Made by a program: the position numbers and the translations under genes. A stretch of 50,795 nt of DNA, taken from positions 1 through 50,795 of the forward strand of contig DXMV01000012.1 in the NCBI GenBank assembly GCA_019414055.1, written 5' to 3'. This document shows positions 32,052 through 40,750 of the stretch, one piece after another. Source of the DNA: Collinsella sp. GTDB lineage: Bacteria > Actinomycetota > Coriobacteriia > Coriobacteriales > Coriobacteriaceae. Within the stretch, counting starts at the first letter, position 1; the number at the start of each line of letters is the position of its first letter. The notes beneath the pieces are model-generated. The model was given only the letters and a program-made list of their open reading frames with translations, searched no databases and was not told the DNA's origin.

Positions 32052-33080
32052 ATGGCCAACAAAGTCACCCTCAAGCAGATCGCCCAGGAGGTGGGGCTTT
32101 CCCCCTCGTCGGTCTCGCTTGTTCTCAATAATCGGCCCTGTCGCATCTCGGAAGAAAACCGCAAACTTATCAAGGAGGTCGCGGCGCGCAACCACTATGT
32201 TCCCAACCAGATCGCGCGCAGCCTGGTCATGCGCGAGTCGCGCACGCTGGGCCTTATCGTCCCTAACATCGAGAGCCGCTTTTTTGCCTCGCTCGCCGGT
32301 AGCCTGGAAAAGCGCTGCCGCGAGGACGGCTATGCGCTCTTCATTACCAGCTCGGGCGGAAGCGCCGATGACGATCTGGAGCTGCTGCGCCAGCTGGTGA
32401 CGCGCGGCGTTGATGGCGTCTTTCTGGTGGTGGGTGACGAGTTCTCCGACGACCGTGCCCTGCGCGAAGAAGTCAGCCATCTGCCCATCCCGGCGGTAAT
32501 GGTCGACCGTGCCATTGAGGGGCTCGAGTGCGACAAGGTGATGTTCGACCACGAGATGGGTGGCTACATGGCCACCCGCTATCTGATTGAGCAAGGCCAC
32601 CGTCGCATCGCCTGCCTGGTTAATGCCCGCCGTTCCAATACGGGTCGCAAGCGACTTGCCGGCTATGAGCGCGCGCTGCGTGAGGTTGGCCTGCCGATCG
32701 ACGCGCGTTTGGAGTTTGAGAGCGAGTACTACATTCCGAGCGCATACGAGGCCTCGGAGGCGGTGCTCGCAACTGACGCCACTGCCGTGTTCGCAAGCTC
32801 AGATAACATTGCCCTCGGTTTGCTCAAGCGCTTGCACGAGATGGGGAAGAGCATCCCGGGCGATATTTCGGTGGTGAGCTATGACAACTCGGCGGCCGAT
32901 GTTCTCTTTGAGCCGGCGCTGACCGCGATTGAGCAGGATCCTGGTGTCCTTGCGGAGCATGCTTTTGGCTGCATGTCCAAGCGTCTTGCCGGTAGGGGCG
33001 GCAGGCATGCCGAAGAGGTCGTTCTGGAGCCGGAGCTTATCGTTAAGGACAGCGTGCTCGAGCTTACTAAACACAACTAA
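32052..33080 (+). CDS. LacI-family transcriptional regulator
   Basis: A 342-aa regulator. The N-terminal helix-turn-helix VTLKQIAQEVGLSPSSVSLVLNN with the hinge-helix region YVPNQIARSLVMRESRTLGLIVPN is standard, followed by a periplasmic-binding-protein-like effector domain (about residues 60-335; VVSYDNSAADVLFEPALTAIEQD). AAGGAGCGAG precedes ATG 32052. The next gene downstream is phosphoketolase, with matching palindromes in its promoter region, so it probably controls that gene. The effector cannot be read from sequence. Confidence 0.92.
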   Translation: MANKVTLKQIAQEVGLSPSSVSLVLNNRPCRISEENRKLIKEVAARNHYVPNQIARSLVMRESRTLGLIVPNIESRFFASLAGSLEKRCREDGYALFITSSGGSADDDLELLRQLVTRGVDGVFLVVGDEFSDDRALREEVSHLPIPAVMVDRAIEGLECDKVMFDHEMGGYMATRYLIEQGHRRIACLVNARRSNTGRKRLAGYERALREVGLPIDARLEFESEYYIPSAYEASEAVLATDATAVFASSDNIALGLLKRLHEMGKSIPGDISVVSYDNSAADVLFEPALTAIEQDPGVLAEHAFGCMSKRLAGRGGRHAEEVVLEPELIVKDSVLELTKHN

Positions 33081-33179
33081 ACACGTTTATCAATTTGCAG
33101 AGACCGAATGTGGAGCACCTGTGACAGTCAACGCCGCAGGTGAATGTCGTGTTTTGCTAATCGATGGGATTGATAAGGG

Positions 33180-33226
33180 TGATAAAACGTTTTTTCACCA
33201 TGATAAAACGTTTTAGCAAATATACT
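33180..33226 (+). promoter_or_regulatory. Phosphoketolase promoter region with two LacI-like operators
   Basis: TGATAAAACGTTTTTTCA (33180-33197) and TGATAAAACGTTTTAGCA (33201-33218) are tandem palindromes with the central CG of LacI sites. They sit directly upstream of TATACT (33221-33226), a consensus-like -10. No good -35 is visible. A related half-perfect site (TAAACACGTTTATCA) lies at 33078-33092, overlapping the LacI stop codon. Confidence 0.65.
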
Positions 33227-33284
33227 AGTCCCAACGAGGGGTTGCCGTATCGGAGGGTGACCGCACAGCGAAGGGACATAAACA

Positions 33285-35813
33285 ATGGCTAAAACACTGG
33301 GGACGCCGTGGCAAAAACTGGGACATGAGGTTCCGGCTTCCGAGCTCGAGGGCGTCGACCTGTATTGGCGCGCATCGAACTATCTGTCCGTCGGTCAGAT
33401 CTACCTTCGCTCTAACCCGCTAATGCGCCCCGACTTTGTTGATGAGAAAACCGGTGAGGTGCGCGACTTCGGTCGTCCGGACGTTAAGCACCGCCTAGTT
33501 GGCCACTGGGGCACCACGCCCGGCATCAACTTCCTGTTCGGTCACGTCAATCGTTTGATCGCCGACCACAACCAGAATGCTATCTTTTTGATGGGCCCGG
33601 GTCACGGTGGCCCCGCAGGTACTGCTCAGTCGCTGCTCGACGGCACCTACCGTGAGATCCGCCCCGACATCACCAATGACGAGGCCGGCCTGCAGAAGTT
33701 CTTCCGCCAGTTCTCCTACCCCGGCGGCATCCCGAGCCACTTTGCGCCCGAGACGCCCGGCTCCATCCACGAGGGCGGCGAGCTCGGCTACACGCTCAGC
33801 CACGCCTACGGCGCTGTCATGGACAACCCGAGCCTGCTGGCCGTGGCCGTGGTGGGCGACGGCGAGTCCGAGACCGGTCCGCTCGCGACCTCTTGGCAGT
33901 CCAACAAGCTCGTGAACCCGGCAACCGACGGCATCGTCCTGCCGATCCTGCACCTCAACGGTTACAAGATCGCCAACCCCACCATCCTCGCTCGCGTGTC
34001 CGACGAGGAGCTCGCCAAGTTCTTTGAGGGCATGGGCTACAAGCCGCACTTCTTTGTCGCCGGCTTTGACGACGAGAGCCACGCGAGCATCCACGGGCGT
34101 TTTGCCGCCCTGTTTGAGCAGGTCTTTGACGAGATCTGCGACATTAAGGCCACCGCTCAGGCCCAGGCAGCCGCGGGCGAGACTGTGGTCCGCCCGGCCT
34201 ATCCCATGATCGTGTTCCGTACGCCCAAGGGCTGGACCTGCCCCAAGCACATCGATGGCAAGAAGACCGAGGACTCCTGGCGCGCGCATCAGGTGCCGCT
34301 GGCGAGTGCCAAGGACACCCACGAGCACTTCCGCGTGCTACGCGAGTGGCTGCGCTCCTACAAGCCTGAGGAGCTCTTTACGCCCGAGGGTCAGGTGCGT
34401 TCCGAGGTGACGGCCTTTATGCCGACCGGCGAGCTGCGCATCGGCGCCAACCCCAACGCGAACGGTGGTAAGGTGCGCCGCGAGCTCGAGCTGCCCGATA
34501 TTCATGCCCACGAGGTCCCCGTCGCAACTAAGGGTCATGGCTGGGGCTCCACCGAGGCCGCCCGCGTCTTTGGTGAGTACACTGCCGACGTTCTGGCCAA
34601 GAACATGGATGACTTCCGCATCTTTGGTCCCGATGAGACCGCGTCCAACCGCCTGCAGGCTGCCTACAAGGTGACCAAGAAGCAGTGGGATGCCGGCTTC
34701 TACGAGGACGATGCCAACGACGATCTGCTGGCCGGTTCCGGTAAGGTTGTCGAGCAGCTGTCCGAGCACCAGTGCGAGGGCTTCCTCGAGGCCTACGTGC
34801 TCACCGGCCGCTCCGGCGTGTGGAGCTCCTACGAGAGCTTTGTCCATGTGGTCGACTCCATGGTCAACCAGCACTGCAAGTGGCTCGAGGCCACCAAGCG
34901 CGAGATTCCGTGGCGTGCTCCCATCAGCGGCCTCAACATTTTGCTGTCGAGCCACGTGTGGCGCCAGGACCACAACGGCTTCTCGCATCAGGACCCCGGC
35001 TTTATCGACCTGCTACTCAACAAGGCCAACGACACGCATATCGTGAACGCTTACTATCCGGCCGACGCCAACATGGCTCTCGCCGTGGCCGAGCGCGTCT
35101 ACCAGTCTACCGACTGCGTCAACGCCATCTTCTGCGGCAAGCAGCCTGCTCCGACCTTCCAGACGGTCGACGAGGCCAAGGCGGAGCTCGCCGAGGGCGT
35201 TGCGACCTGGGAGTGGGCATCGACCGCCGATTCGCTCGCCGAGGCCGACATCGTGGTCGCCACCTGCGGCGACGTGCCGACGCTTGAGGCTCTGGCTGCA
35301 ACCGACATGCTGCGCGAGCTGGGTATCAAGGTATGGTTCGTCAACGTGGTCGACCTGCTCAAGATTCAGAACGTCTGCGAGAACGACCAGGCCATCAGCG
35401 ACGAGCGCTGGGCTGAGCTGTTCGGCTGCGGCGATAAGCCTGTCCTCTTCGCGTTCCACGCCTATGCCGGCACGATTCGCCGCCTGATCTGGAACCGCCC
35501 CGGCCACGACGCCTTCCGCGTCCACGGCTACGAGGAGAAGGGCTCCACGACCACGCCGTTTGACATGCTGCGCCTGAACAACATGGATCGCTGGGCCTTG
35601 GCCGCCGACGTGCTGCGCATGGTCGACGCCGACAAGTTTGCCGAGCAGATTGACGAGTGGGAGGCATTCCGCACCGTGGCCTTCGAGTTCGCGTGCGATG
35701 AGGGCTACGATCACCCGGCCTTCACCGACTGGGTCTGGCCCGACGCCGCAGCCGCAACTGCTTCCGACGGCGCACTCTCCGCAACGCAGTTAACTGCCGG
35801 CGACAACGAGTAG
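33285..35813 (+). CDS. xfp: Xylulose-5-phosphate/fructose-6-phosphate phosphoketolase
   Basis: TPP enzyme that cleaves xylulose-5-P or fructose-6-P with phosphate to acetyl phosphate and an aldose phosphate, feeding acetate formation. The 842 aa length is typical (about 800-830). The N-terminal GHWGTTPGINFLFGHVNRLI and MGPGHGGPAG, the TPP-binding GDGESETGPLATSWQSNK, and ISGLNILLSSHVWRQDHNGFSHQDPG in the central domain are diagnostic. AAGGGA at a rather long distance precedes ATG 33285. Heavy use of preferred codons suggests high expression. A composite repeat follows the stop codon directly. Confidence 0.95.
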   Translation: MAKTLGTPWQKLGHEVPASELEGVDLYWRASNYLSVGQIYLRSNPLMRPDFVDEKTGEVRDFGRPDVKHRLVGHWGTTPGINFLFGHVNRLIADHNQNAIFLMGPGHGGPAGTAQSLLDGTYREIRPDITNDEAGLQKFFRQFSYPGGIPSHFAPETPGSIHEGGELGYTLSHAYGAVMDNPSLLAVAVVGDGESETGPLATSWQSNKLVNPATDGIVLPILHLNGYKIANPTILARVSDEELAKFFEGMGYKPHFFVAGFDDESHASIHGRFAALFEQVFDEICDIKATAQAQAAAGETVVRPAYPMIVFRTPKGWTCPKHIDGKKTEDSWRAHQVPLASAKDTHEHFRVLREWLRSYKPEELFTPEGQVRSEVTAFMPTGELRIGANPNANGGKVRRELELPDIHAHEVPVATKGHGWGSTEAARVFGEYTADVLAKNMDDFRIFGPDETASNRLQAAYKVTKKQWDAGFYEDDANDDLLAGSGKVVEQLSEHQCEGFLEAYVLTGRSGVWSSYESFVHVVDSMVNQHCKWLEATKREIPWRAPISGLNILLSSHVWRQDHNGFSHQDPGFIDLLLNKANDTHIVNAYYPADANMALAVAERVYQSTDCVNAIFCGKQPAPTFQTVDEAKAELAEGVATWEWASTADSLAEADIVVATCGDVPTLEALAATDMLRELGIKVWFVNVVDLLKIQNVCENDQAISDERWAELFGCGDKPVLFAFHAYAGTIRRLIWNRPGHDAFRVHGYEEKGSTTTPFDMLRLNNMDRWALAADVLRMVDADKFAEQIDEWEAFRTVAFEFACDEGYDHPAFTDWVWPDAAAATASDGALSATQLTAGDNE

Positions 35814-36110
35814 CATCCGGGACGGTCTCGCGCTGGGGCCGCCTCCGGGCGGGGAGGCTTTGTCCGGGGAAGTGGGCTTCGCGAACTTCCCCGGACAAAG
35901 CCTCCCCGCCCGGAGGCGGCCCTCTCGACCGTTTCGATATGCGGGGGCTGATAATTTTTAAAGTAATGGGGACTTTGCTGACGCTACCTTGGATACTGTG
36001 CATATAACTATGGTCAGCCAGTGATATATCGCCGGGGCCGGGGCGCCTGTCTTGTTTTGAGAAGTTCGCGAAGCCCACTTCTCAAAACAAGACAGGCGCC
36101 CCGGCCCTCG
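35814..36110. repeat. Composite family B repeat, upstream copy (two long hairpins)
   Basis: Begins at the base after the xfp stop. It contains hairpin B1 (perfect 38-bp arms, 35836-35873 and 35885-35922, 11-nt loop) and about 110 bp of conserved sequence (from GCGGGGGCTGAT to CAGTGATATATCGCC). It ends with hairpin B2 (perfect 31-bp arms, 36035-36065 and 36077-36107). The loops are reverse complements of each other (TCGCGAAGCCC and GGGCTTCGCGA), while the arms have unrelated sequences. A 231-bp relative follows the AEC permease gene. The conserved 110-bp part has no accepted gene. Confidence 0.92.
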
Positions 36111-36131
36111 TGGAACAGATAAGGGGGAAGC

Positions 36132-37070
36132 ATGAGCTTTACGAGTGTGGCGCTTCAGATGTTGACGGTTTCGTTGCCTATTTTGTTGGGGTGGTGTATC
36201 GCCAAGCTGGGGTTTATGAAAGCGGAGTTCGAGCGCGAGCTGTCGCATCTGCTGTTGCAGGTGGCGCTACCGTGCTTGGTGCTTTCGTCAGCGCTGGGCG
36301 ATGATGTGAAGCTTCCGAGCATTGCCGAGACGTTTTCGCTCATGGGTCTGTCCTTTGTGATGTATGCGGTGGCGACCGTTATCGCGTTTGCTGTCACCGC
36401 GGCTCTTCGCGTTCCCAAAGGGACAGAATGCTCGTATCGCTTCGCCGTGCTTTTCGGTAATGCCGGGTTTATTGGTTTTCCGGTTATTTCGGCGGTGTTG
36501 GGAAAACAAGCGCTGTTGTATGCATCGATTGCGCTTATCCCCCTAAACATTCTTATGTTTACCGTCGGCGCCATGTTATTCAGCGGAATGGATGGTGGCC
36601 TTAAAAAGCAGATGCGCAATATTGCCGCCTGCTGCAAGAGCCCTGGTCTCATTGCAAGTGCCGTTGTGCTTGGGATCGTGCTAACCGGATGGACCGATTG
36701 GGGCGTGTTGGGCGACTCGATTTCCATCGTTGGCACCATGACCACTCCGGCGGCATTGTTGCTTATGGGGTCGTCTATCGCCAAGTACCGTCCGCTCGAG
36801 ATGCTCACCAACTGGCGTGCGTATGTCGCCGTGACATTTCGCCTGGTTGTCGTGCCGATGGCGTGTCTTGCCGTGGCTCGCATGTGGCCGGGCATGACGC
36901 CCATGTTTATCACGACGCTCGTGCTCGAGATGGCGATGCCCGTGGGCAGTAACGGCACGCTGTACTGCCTCCAATACGGTAAAGACGCACGCCCCATGAT
37001 GCAGTGCACGTTTTTGTCGATCATCTGCTCCATTCTGACTATCCCACTCGTAACCACACTGTGCGGGTAG
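36132..37070 (+). CDS. AEC-family permease (auxin efflux carrier-like)
   Basis: A 312-aa membrane protein with about ten hydrophobic segments arranged in two halves. The N-terminal LPILLGWCIAKLGFMKAEFERELSHLLLQVALPCLVLSSAL and the central FGNAGFIGFPVISAVLG are typical of the AEC family (PF03547), and LLLMGSSIAKY and MAMPVGSNGTLYCLQYGKD mark the second half. Family members export or import organic acids such as malate or malonate; the substrate here is unknown. AGGGGGAAG precedes ATG 36132. Flanked on both sides by direct copies of a composite repeat, so the gene may have moved or been reshuffled by recombination. Confidence 0.9.
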   Translation: MSFTSVALQMLTVSLPILLGWCIAKLGFMKAEFERELSHLLLQVALPCLVLSSALGDDVKLPSIAETFSLMGLSFVMYAVATVIAFAVTAALRVPKGTECSYRFAVLFGNAGFIGFPVISAVLGKQALLYASIALIPLNILMFTVGAMLFSGMDGGLKKQMRNIAACCKSPGLIASAVVLGIVLTGWTDWGVLGDSISIVGTMTTPAALLLMGSSIAKYRPLEMLTNWRAYVAVTFRLVVVPMACLAVARMWPGMTPMFITTLVLEMAMPVGSNGTLYCLQYGKDARPMMQCTFLSIICSILTIPLVTTLCG

Positions 37071-37301
37071 GCATTCGGGACGGTCTCGCGCTGGGGCCGC
37101 CCGGAGGCGGCCCTCTCGACCGTTTCGTTTTGCGGGGGCTGATATTTTTTAATGTAATAGGGACTTTGCTGATGCTGCCTTGGATACTGTGCGTGTAACT
37201 TTGGTCAGTCAGTGATACATCGCCGGGGCCGGGGTGGGGTGCTTGGTTTTGGAAGTTCGCGAAGCCCACTTCCAAAACCAAACATCCCGTCCCCGCCCTC
37301 G
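37071..37301. repeat. Composite family B repeat, downstream copy (one hairpin collapsed)
   Basis: Begins at the base after the permease stop and runs in the same orientation as the upstream copy, with about 85 percent identity in the shared parts (estimated by eye). At 37096-37114 hairpin B1 is reduced to GGCCGCC CGGA GGCGGCC. The 67 bp lost correspond to the interval between two CCGCC repeats in the upstream copy. The terminal hairpin (B3) keeps the TCGCGAAGCCC loop and 14-bp perfect inner arms (37243-37256 and 37268-37281), but its outer arms have decayed. From 37302 to 37425 nothing further was recognised. Confidence 0.88.
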
Positions 37302-37425
37302 TTCGTGAACTTTACCGCTGGGCGAGCGGGGCCGAGGGCGATCCGCTTCATTGTTTCCAAATGAATACGCTGCGAGCCGGGAAGGACGATTTTCCCCGCA
37401 AGCACTCTAGTATGCTAAAGTACCC

Positions 37426-37455
37426 AGAAGACCGGCGGAACTATGCCGGTCTTCT
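37426..37455 (+). other. Hairpin in the his operon leader
   Basis: AGAAGACCGGC/GCCGGTCTTCT, 11-bp perfect stem with an 8-nt loop, 37 bp upstream of the first his gene and just downstream of a TATGCT -10-like element (37411-37416). The T run is weak (TTCTGTTCC), so it may affect the mRNA rather than terminate. No histidine-codon-rich leader peptide was found. Confidence 0.55.
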
Positions 37456-37491
37456 GTTCCATATGAAGTACAGCATGAGGAGGCTCACCAG

Positions 37492-39207
37492 ATGACGGCC
37501 ACACCGTGGGGATTCCGGGACATATTGCCCGAGGAGGCTCAGGCGCGCGAGGAGATTGCGCTGACGGTGAAGGGCTGCTTTAGGGAGCATCATTACCTGC
37601 CGGTCGAGACGCCGCTGCTCGAGGACAAGGGTTCGCTCGAGGAAGGCGGGCGCATTGCAGACACGCCGTTTAAGCTCTTTGACGACGACGGTCGTCTGCT
37701 GGTGGTTCGTCCTGATAACACGCTGCCGATTGTGCGTCTGGTTTCGACCCGCATGCGCGCGGCCGACCTGCCCTTGCGCCTGCGCTACGAGGCGCCGGTG
37801 GTTCGCGAGTGCCAGCGCAATGCCGGTGGCTCGCGCCAGTTTACACAGCTGGGCTTTGAGCTTATCGGTGCGGGCGATACCGCGGGCGATGTCGAGATTG
37901 TCTCGCTGGTCGCCGAGGCCGTGCGCAAGCTGGCGCTGCCCGATGCGCGCATTATCGCAGGTAGCGTGCGCCCGTTTAAGGAGTTACTCGCGGCGTGCGA
38001 AGATCGCGAGCTGGCCGCCGAGGCCCTGCGCTGCGTGCACGCCAACGACTTTGTGGGCCTCGATGCCCGCGTGGCGGCAAGCGTCGAGTCCGATGCCGTC
38101 AAGGCCGCCATTAGCGAGCTGCCGCGTCTGCACGGCGGTGCCGAGGTACTCGACCGCGTGGACGCGCTGCTGGAGGCTGCCGGTATCGTCGCGCCGCTGA
38201 CGCGCGAGCTGCGTGCCCTGGCCGAGGGCCTGGCACCCGAGGACGCCCAGGTGCTGTCGTTCGACTTCTCTATCATGAACTCTTTCGATTACTACACGGG
38301 CCTGGTCTTTAAGGCCTATGCCGGCGGCCTGCCCGATCCGGTCGGTTCGGGCGGACGCTATGACTCCATCTTTACCGGCACATTTGGCGCCGGTATCGAG
38401 GTGCCGGCGGCGGGCTTCGCCTTTTCGCTCGAGCGCCTGGAGGCCGCGCGCACCTCGGCCGAGGATGCCGCTTCCGATGGCGACCATGCTGCGGGCCGTG
38501 GCGCCGAGGGCCCGCTGCGTATCGCCGTGCCCAAGGGCTCGCTTAAGGCCGACACGCTCGACGTGCTCGAGGCCGCGGGTCTGGACGTCTCTGAGCTGCG
38601 TGACCCCGGCCGTCACCTGATCGTGCGCGGTCGCGACACGCGTGTCGGCGAGGGCGCGGTCGGCGATATCGAGTTTGTCATCGTGCGTCCCAGCGATGCG
38701 CCTGCCTTTGTGGGTTGCGGTGGTGCCGACTGCGGCATCTGCGGCTGGGACTCGCTCATCGAGGCCGACCTCAACTTGCTGCAGCTGGTTGACCTGGGCT
38801 ATGGCCTGTGCACCTTTATCGAGGCGGAGCCCGCGTGGCGCGCCGGTCAGGCCGAGCGCAACTACGCCCGTCGCGGTTCGCTTCGCGTGGCAACCAAGTA
38901 CCCGCGCATCGCGAGTGCCTGGTATGCCGAGCGCGGCGTGAATGCCGATATCGTCTCGCTGCACGGCAACATTGAGCTGGGACCCATCGTCGGCATGACC
39001 GATCGCATCGTGGACATTACCGCCACGGGTGCCACGCTGCGCGACAACGACTTGGTCATCACCGGCCGCATCATGGACTGCACAGCCCGCTTCTTTGTCA
39101 ATCCGGGTGCCGCGCGCCTGGATCCGCGCGTACGCAATCTGGCAGATCGCCTGGCCGCGGCCGTTAAGGACAAGCATTTTGAGCCCGTCGCGGGCTCGGC
39201 ACAATAG
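37492..39207 (+). CDS. hisZG: HisZ-HisG fusion: ATP phosphoribosyltransferase regulatory and catalytic subunits
   Basis: Catalyses the first step of histidine synthesis, ATP + PRPP to phosphoribosyl-ATP. Residues about 1-330 are a histidyl-tRNA-synthetase-like HisZ domain (TPWGFRDILPEEAQAREEI, RLRYEAPVVRECQ, QLGFELIG, FDYYTGLVFKAY). Residues about 342-560 are a short-form HisG (LRIAVPKGSLKADTLDVLEAAG, IEFVIVRPSDAPAFV, the phosphate loop DITATGATLRDNDL). Short HisG normally needs a separate HisZ, so this joins obligate partners. The HisG part has an unusual cysteine cluster (GCGGADCGICGW). AGGAGG is well placed before ATG 37492. First gene of the his operon. Confidence 0.93.
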   Translation: MTATPWGFRDILPEEAQAREEIALTVKGCFREHHYLPVETPLLEDKGSLEEGGRIADTPFKLFDDDGRLLVVRPDNTLPIVRLVSTRMRAADLPLRLRYEAPVVRECQRNAGGSRQFTQLGFELIGAGDTAGDVEIVSLVAEAVRKLALPDARIIAGSVRPFKELLAACEDRELAAEALRCVHANDFVGLDARVAASVESDAVKAAISELPRLHGGAEVLDRVDALLEAAGIVAPLTRELRALAEGLAPEDAQVLSFDFSIMNSFDYYTGLVFKAYAGGLPDPVGSGGRYDSIFTGTFGAGIEVPAAGFAFSLERLEAARTSAEDAASDGDHAAGRGAEGPLRIAVPKGSLKADTLDVLEAAGLDVSELRDPGRHLIVRGRDTRVGEGAVGDIEFVIVRPSDAPAFVGCGGADCGICGWDSLIEADLNLLQLVDLGYGLCTFIEAEPAWRAGQAERNYARRGSLRVATKYPRIASAWYAERGVNADIVSLHGNIELGPIVGMTDRIVDITATGATLRDNDLVITGRIMDCTARFFVNPGAARLDPRVRNLADRLAAAVKDKHFEPVAGSAQ

Positions 39208-39312
39208 CGCGAGCGCGCACGGGCGCCCCAACGTACGGGCTGCGGGCCGATTGGCGCCGCCGCCCGGCCTCTCGCTTTTCGAACACAACCTCGACCGATA
39301 GGGGATTCCGAT

Positions 39313-40749
39313 ATGAAGACCATCAAGCTTGCTCCCGGTGAGCGCCTCGTTACCAACCAGCTCAACCGCAAGGGTGTGCTGCCGCAAAACATCGTCGACG
39401 CCGCCCGCGATATCGTGGCCAACGTGCGCGCCAACGGCGATGCCGCGGTGCGCGATTACTGCCAGCGTTTTGATGGCGTTGAGCTGCAGAGCTTCCGCCT
39501 GCCTCAGGAGCAGATCGACGCCGCGCTCGAGGGCCTCGACCCGGCTTTTGTCGCCGCGCTCGAGAAGGCCGCGCGTCAGATTCGTGAATTCCACCAGCGC
39601 GAGGTCGAGCAGAGCTGGTTTACCACGCGCTCGGACGGCACGATGCTCGGCGTCAAGGTGACCCCGCTCGCGGCGGCCGGCATCTATGTACCGGGCGGCC
39701 GCGCGCAGTATCCCTCCACCGTGCTCATGAATGCCATTCCCGCCAAGGTCGCCGGCGTCAAGCGCGTGGTCATGGTGACCCCGCCGCAAAAGGACGGCCT
39801 TATCAGCCCCTACACGCTCGCCGCGGCAAAGCTCGGCGGAGTGGACGAAATCTATATGGTGGGCGGCGCTCAGGCCGTGGCCGCGCTGGCGTACGGTACC
39901 GAGACCATTCCGCGTGTCGATAAAATCACCGGTCCGGGCAACGCCTTTGTCGCCGCGGCCAAGCAGATTGTCTCGGGCGATGTGGGAATCGACATGGTCG
40001 CTGGCCCCTCCGAGGTCTGCGTACTGGCCGATGCCACGGCCAAGCCCATGGTGGTCGCGGCAGACCTGATGGCCCAGGCCGAGCACGATCCGCTGGCAGC
40101 CTGCTATCTGGTGACTTGCGACGAGCAGTTTGCGCGCGAGGTCGAGGCTGGTATCGACATTCTGGTGGCGCAGTCGCCGCGTGCCGAGATTACGCGCGCC
40201 TCGCTCGACAACGAAGGCACCATCGTGGTGGCCGCCGACATGGCTGCCGCCGTCGAGGCCGTGAACACCGTGGCGCCCGAGCACCTGGAGCTGCACTGCA
40301 AGGACGCAATGGACCTGCTTGGCGGCATTCGTAACGCCGGCGCCATCTTTGTGGGCGCTTGGAGCTCCGAGCCGCTTGGCGATTATGTTGCCGGCCCCAA
40401 CCACACACTGCCGACCGGCGGCACGGCCATGTTCTACAACCCGCTTTCGGTCGAAGAGTTCGTTAAGCGCTCGAGCGTCATTTGCTATACGCCCGAGGGC
40501 CTGCTCTCCGACGCTCCCGCTACGCAGCGCCTGGCCGAGGCCGAGGGCCTGTGGGCGCACGCGCTTTCCGCCGCTCTGCGTCGTCGTGTGCTGGAGCAGG
40601 GCGAGGATGCCGTGAGTGCCGAGTCGCTGGCTGCGGCCGACCTGACCAAGGTCGCCTGGCCGGGCGACGCCGTGGCGACGGTTGCCGAGGGCGTGGACCT
40701 GGCGGCTGCAGGCGCGGATGGCGCCGGTGCGACCGGCGGGGAGGCCTAA
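39313..40749 (+). CDS. hisD: Histidinol dehydrogenase
   Basis: Zinc enzyme that oxidises histidinol to histidine with two NAD+. It has YVPGGRAQYPSTVLMNAIPA, the KITGPGNAFVAAAKQ segment, DMVAGPSEVCVLAD, the zinc/catalytic residues in QAEHDPLAACYL, and PEHLELHCKD and GPNHTLPTGGTA. Length is 478 aa; the last 25 or so residues are an Ala/Gly-rich tail beyond the usual end. A 105-bp gap separates it from hisZG, and the hisC start follows its stop by 1 nt. Confidence 0.95.
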   Translation: MKTIKLAPGERLVTNQLNRKGVLPQNIVDAARDIVANVRANGDAAVRDYCQRFDGVELQSFRLPQEQIDAALEGLDPAFVAALEKAARQIREFHQREVEQSWFTTRSDGTMLGVKVTPLAAAGIYVPGGRAQYPSTVLMNAIPAKVAGVKRVVMVTPPQKDGLISPYTLAAAKLGGVDEIYMVGGAQAVAALAYGTETIPRVDKITGPGNAFVAAAKQIVSGDVGIDMVAGPSEVCVLADATAKPMVVAADLMAQAEHDPLAACYLVTCDEQFAREVEAGIDILVAQSPRAEITRASLDNEGTIVVAADMAAAVEAVNTVAPEHLELHCKDAMDLLGGIRNAGAIFVGAWSSEPLGDYVAGPNHTLPTGGTAMFYNPLSVEEFVKRSSVICYTPEGLLSDAPATQRLAEAEGLWAHALSAALRRRVLEQGEDAVSAESLAAADLTKVAWPGDAVATVAEGVDLAAAGADGAGATGGEA

Positions 40750-40750
40750 T

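Noticed and set aside
35722..37281. Similar minus-strand peptides in both composite repeats (sharing HSIQGS and KVPITLK)
   Set aside because: The frames are open in both copies, but most base differences between the copies change amino acids and no start with a binding site exists. Similarity is explained by the DNA repeat itself.
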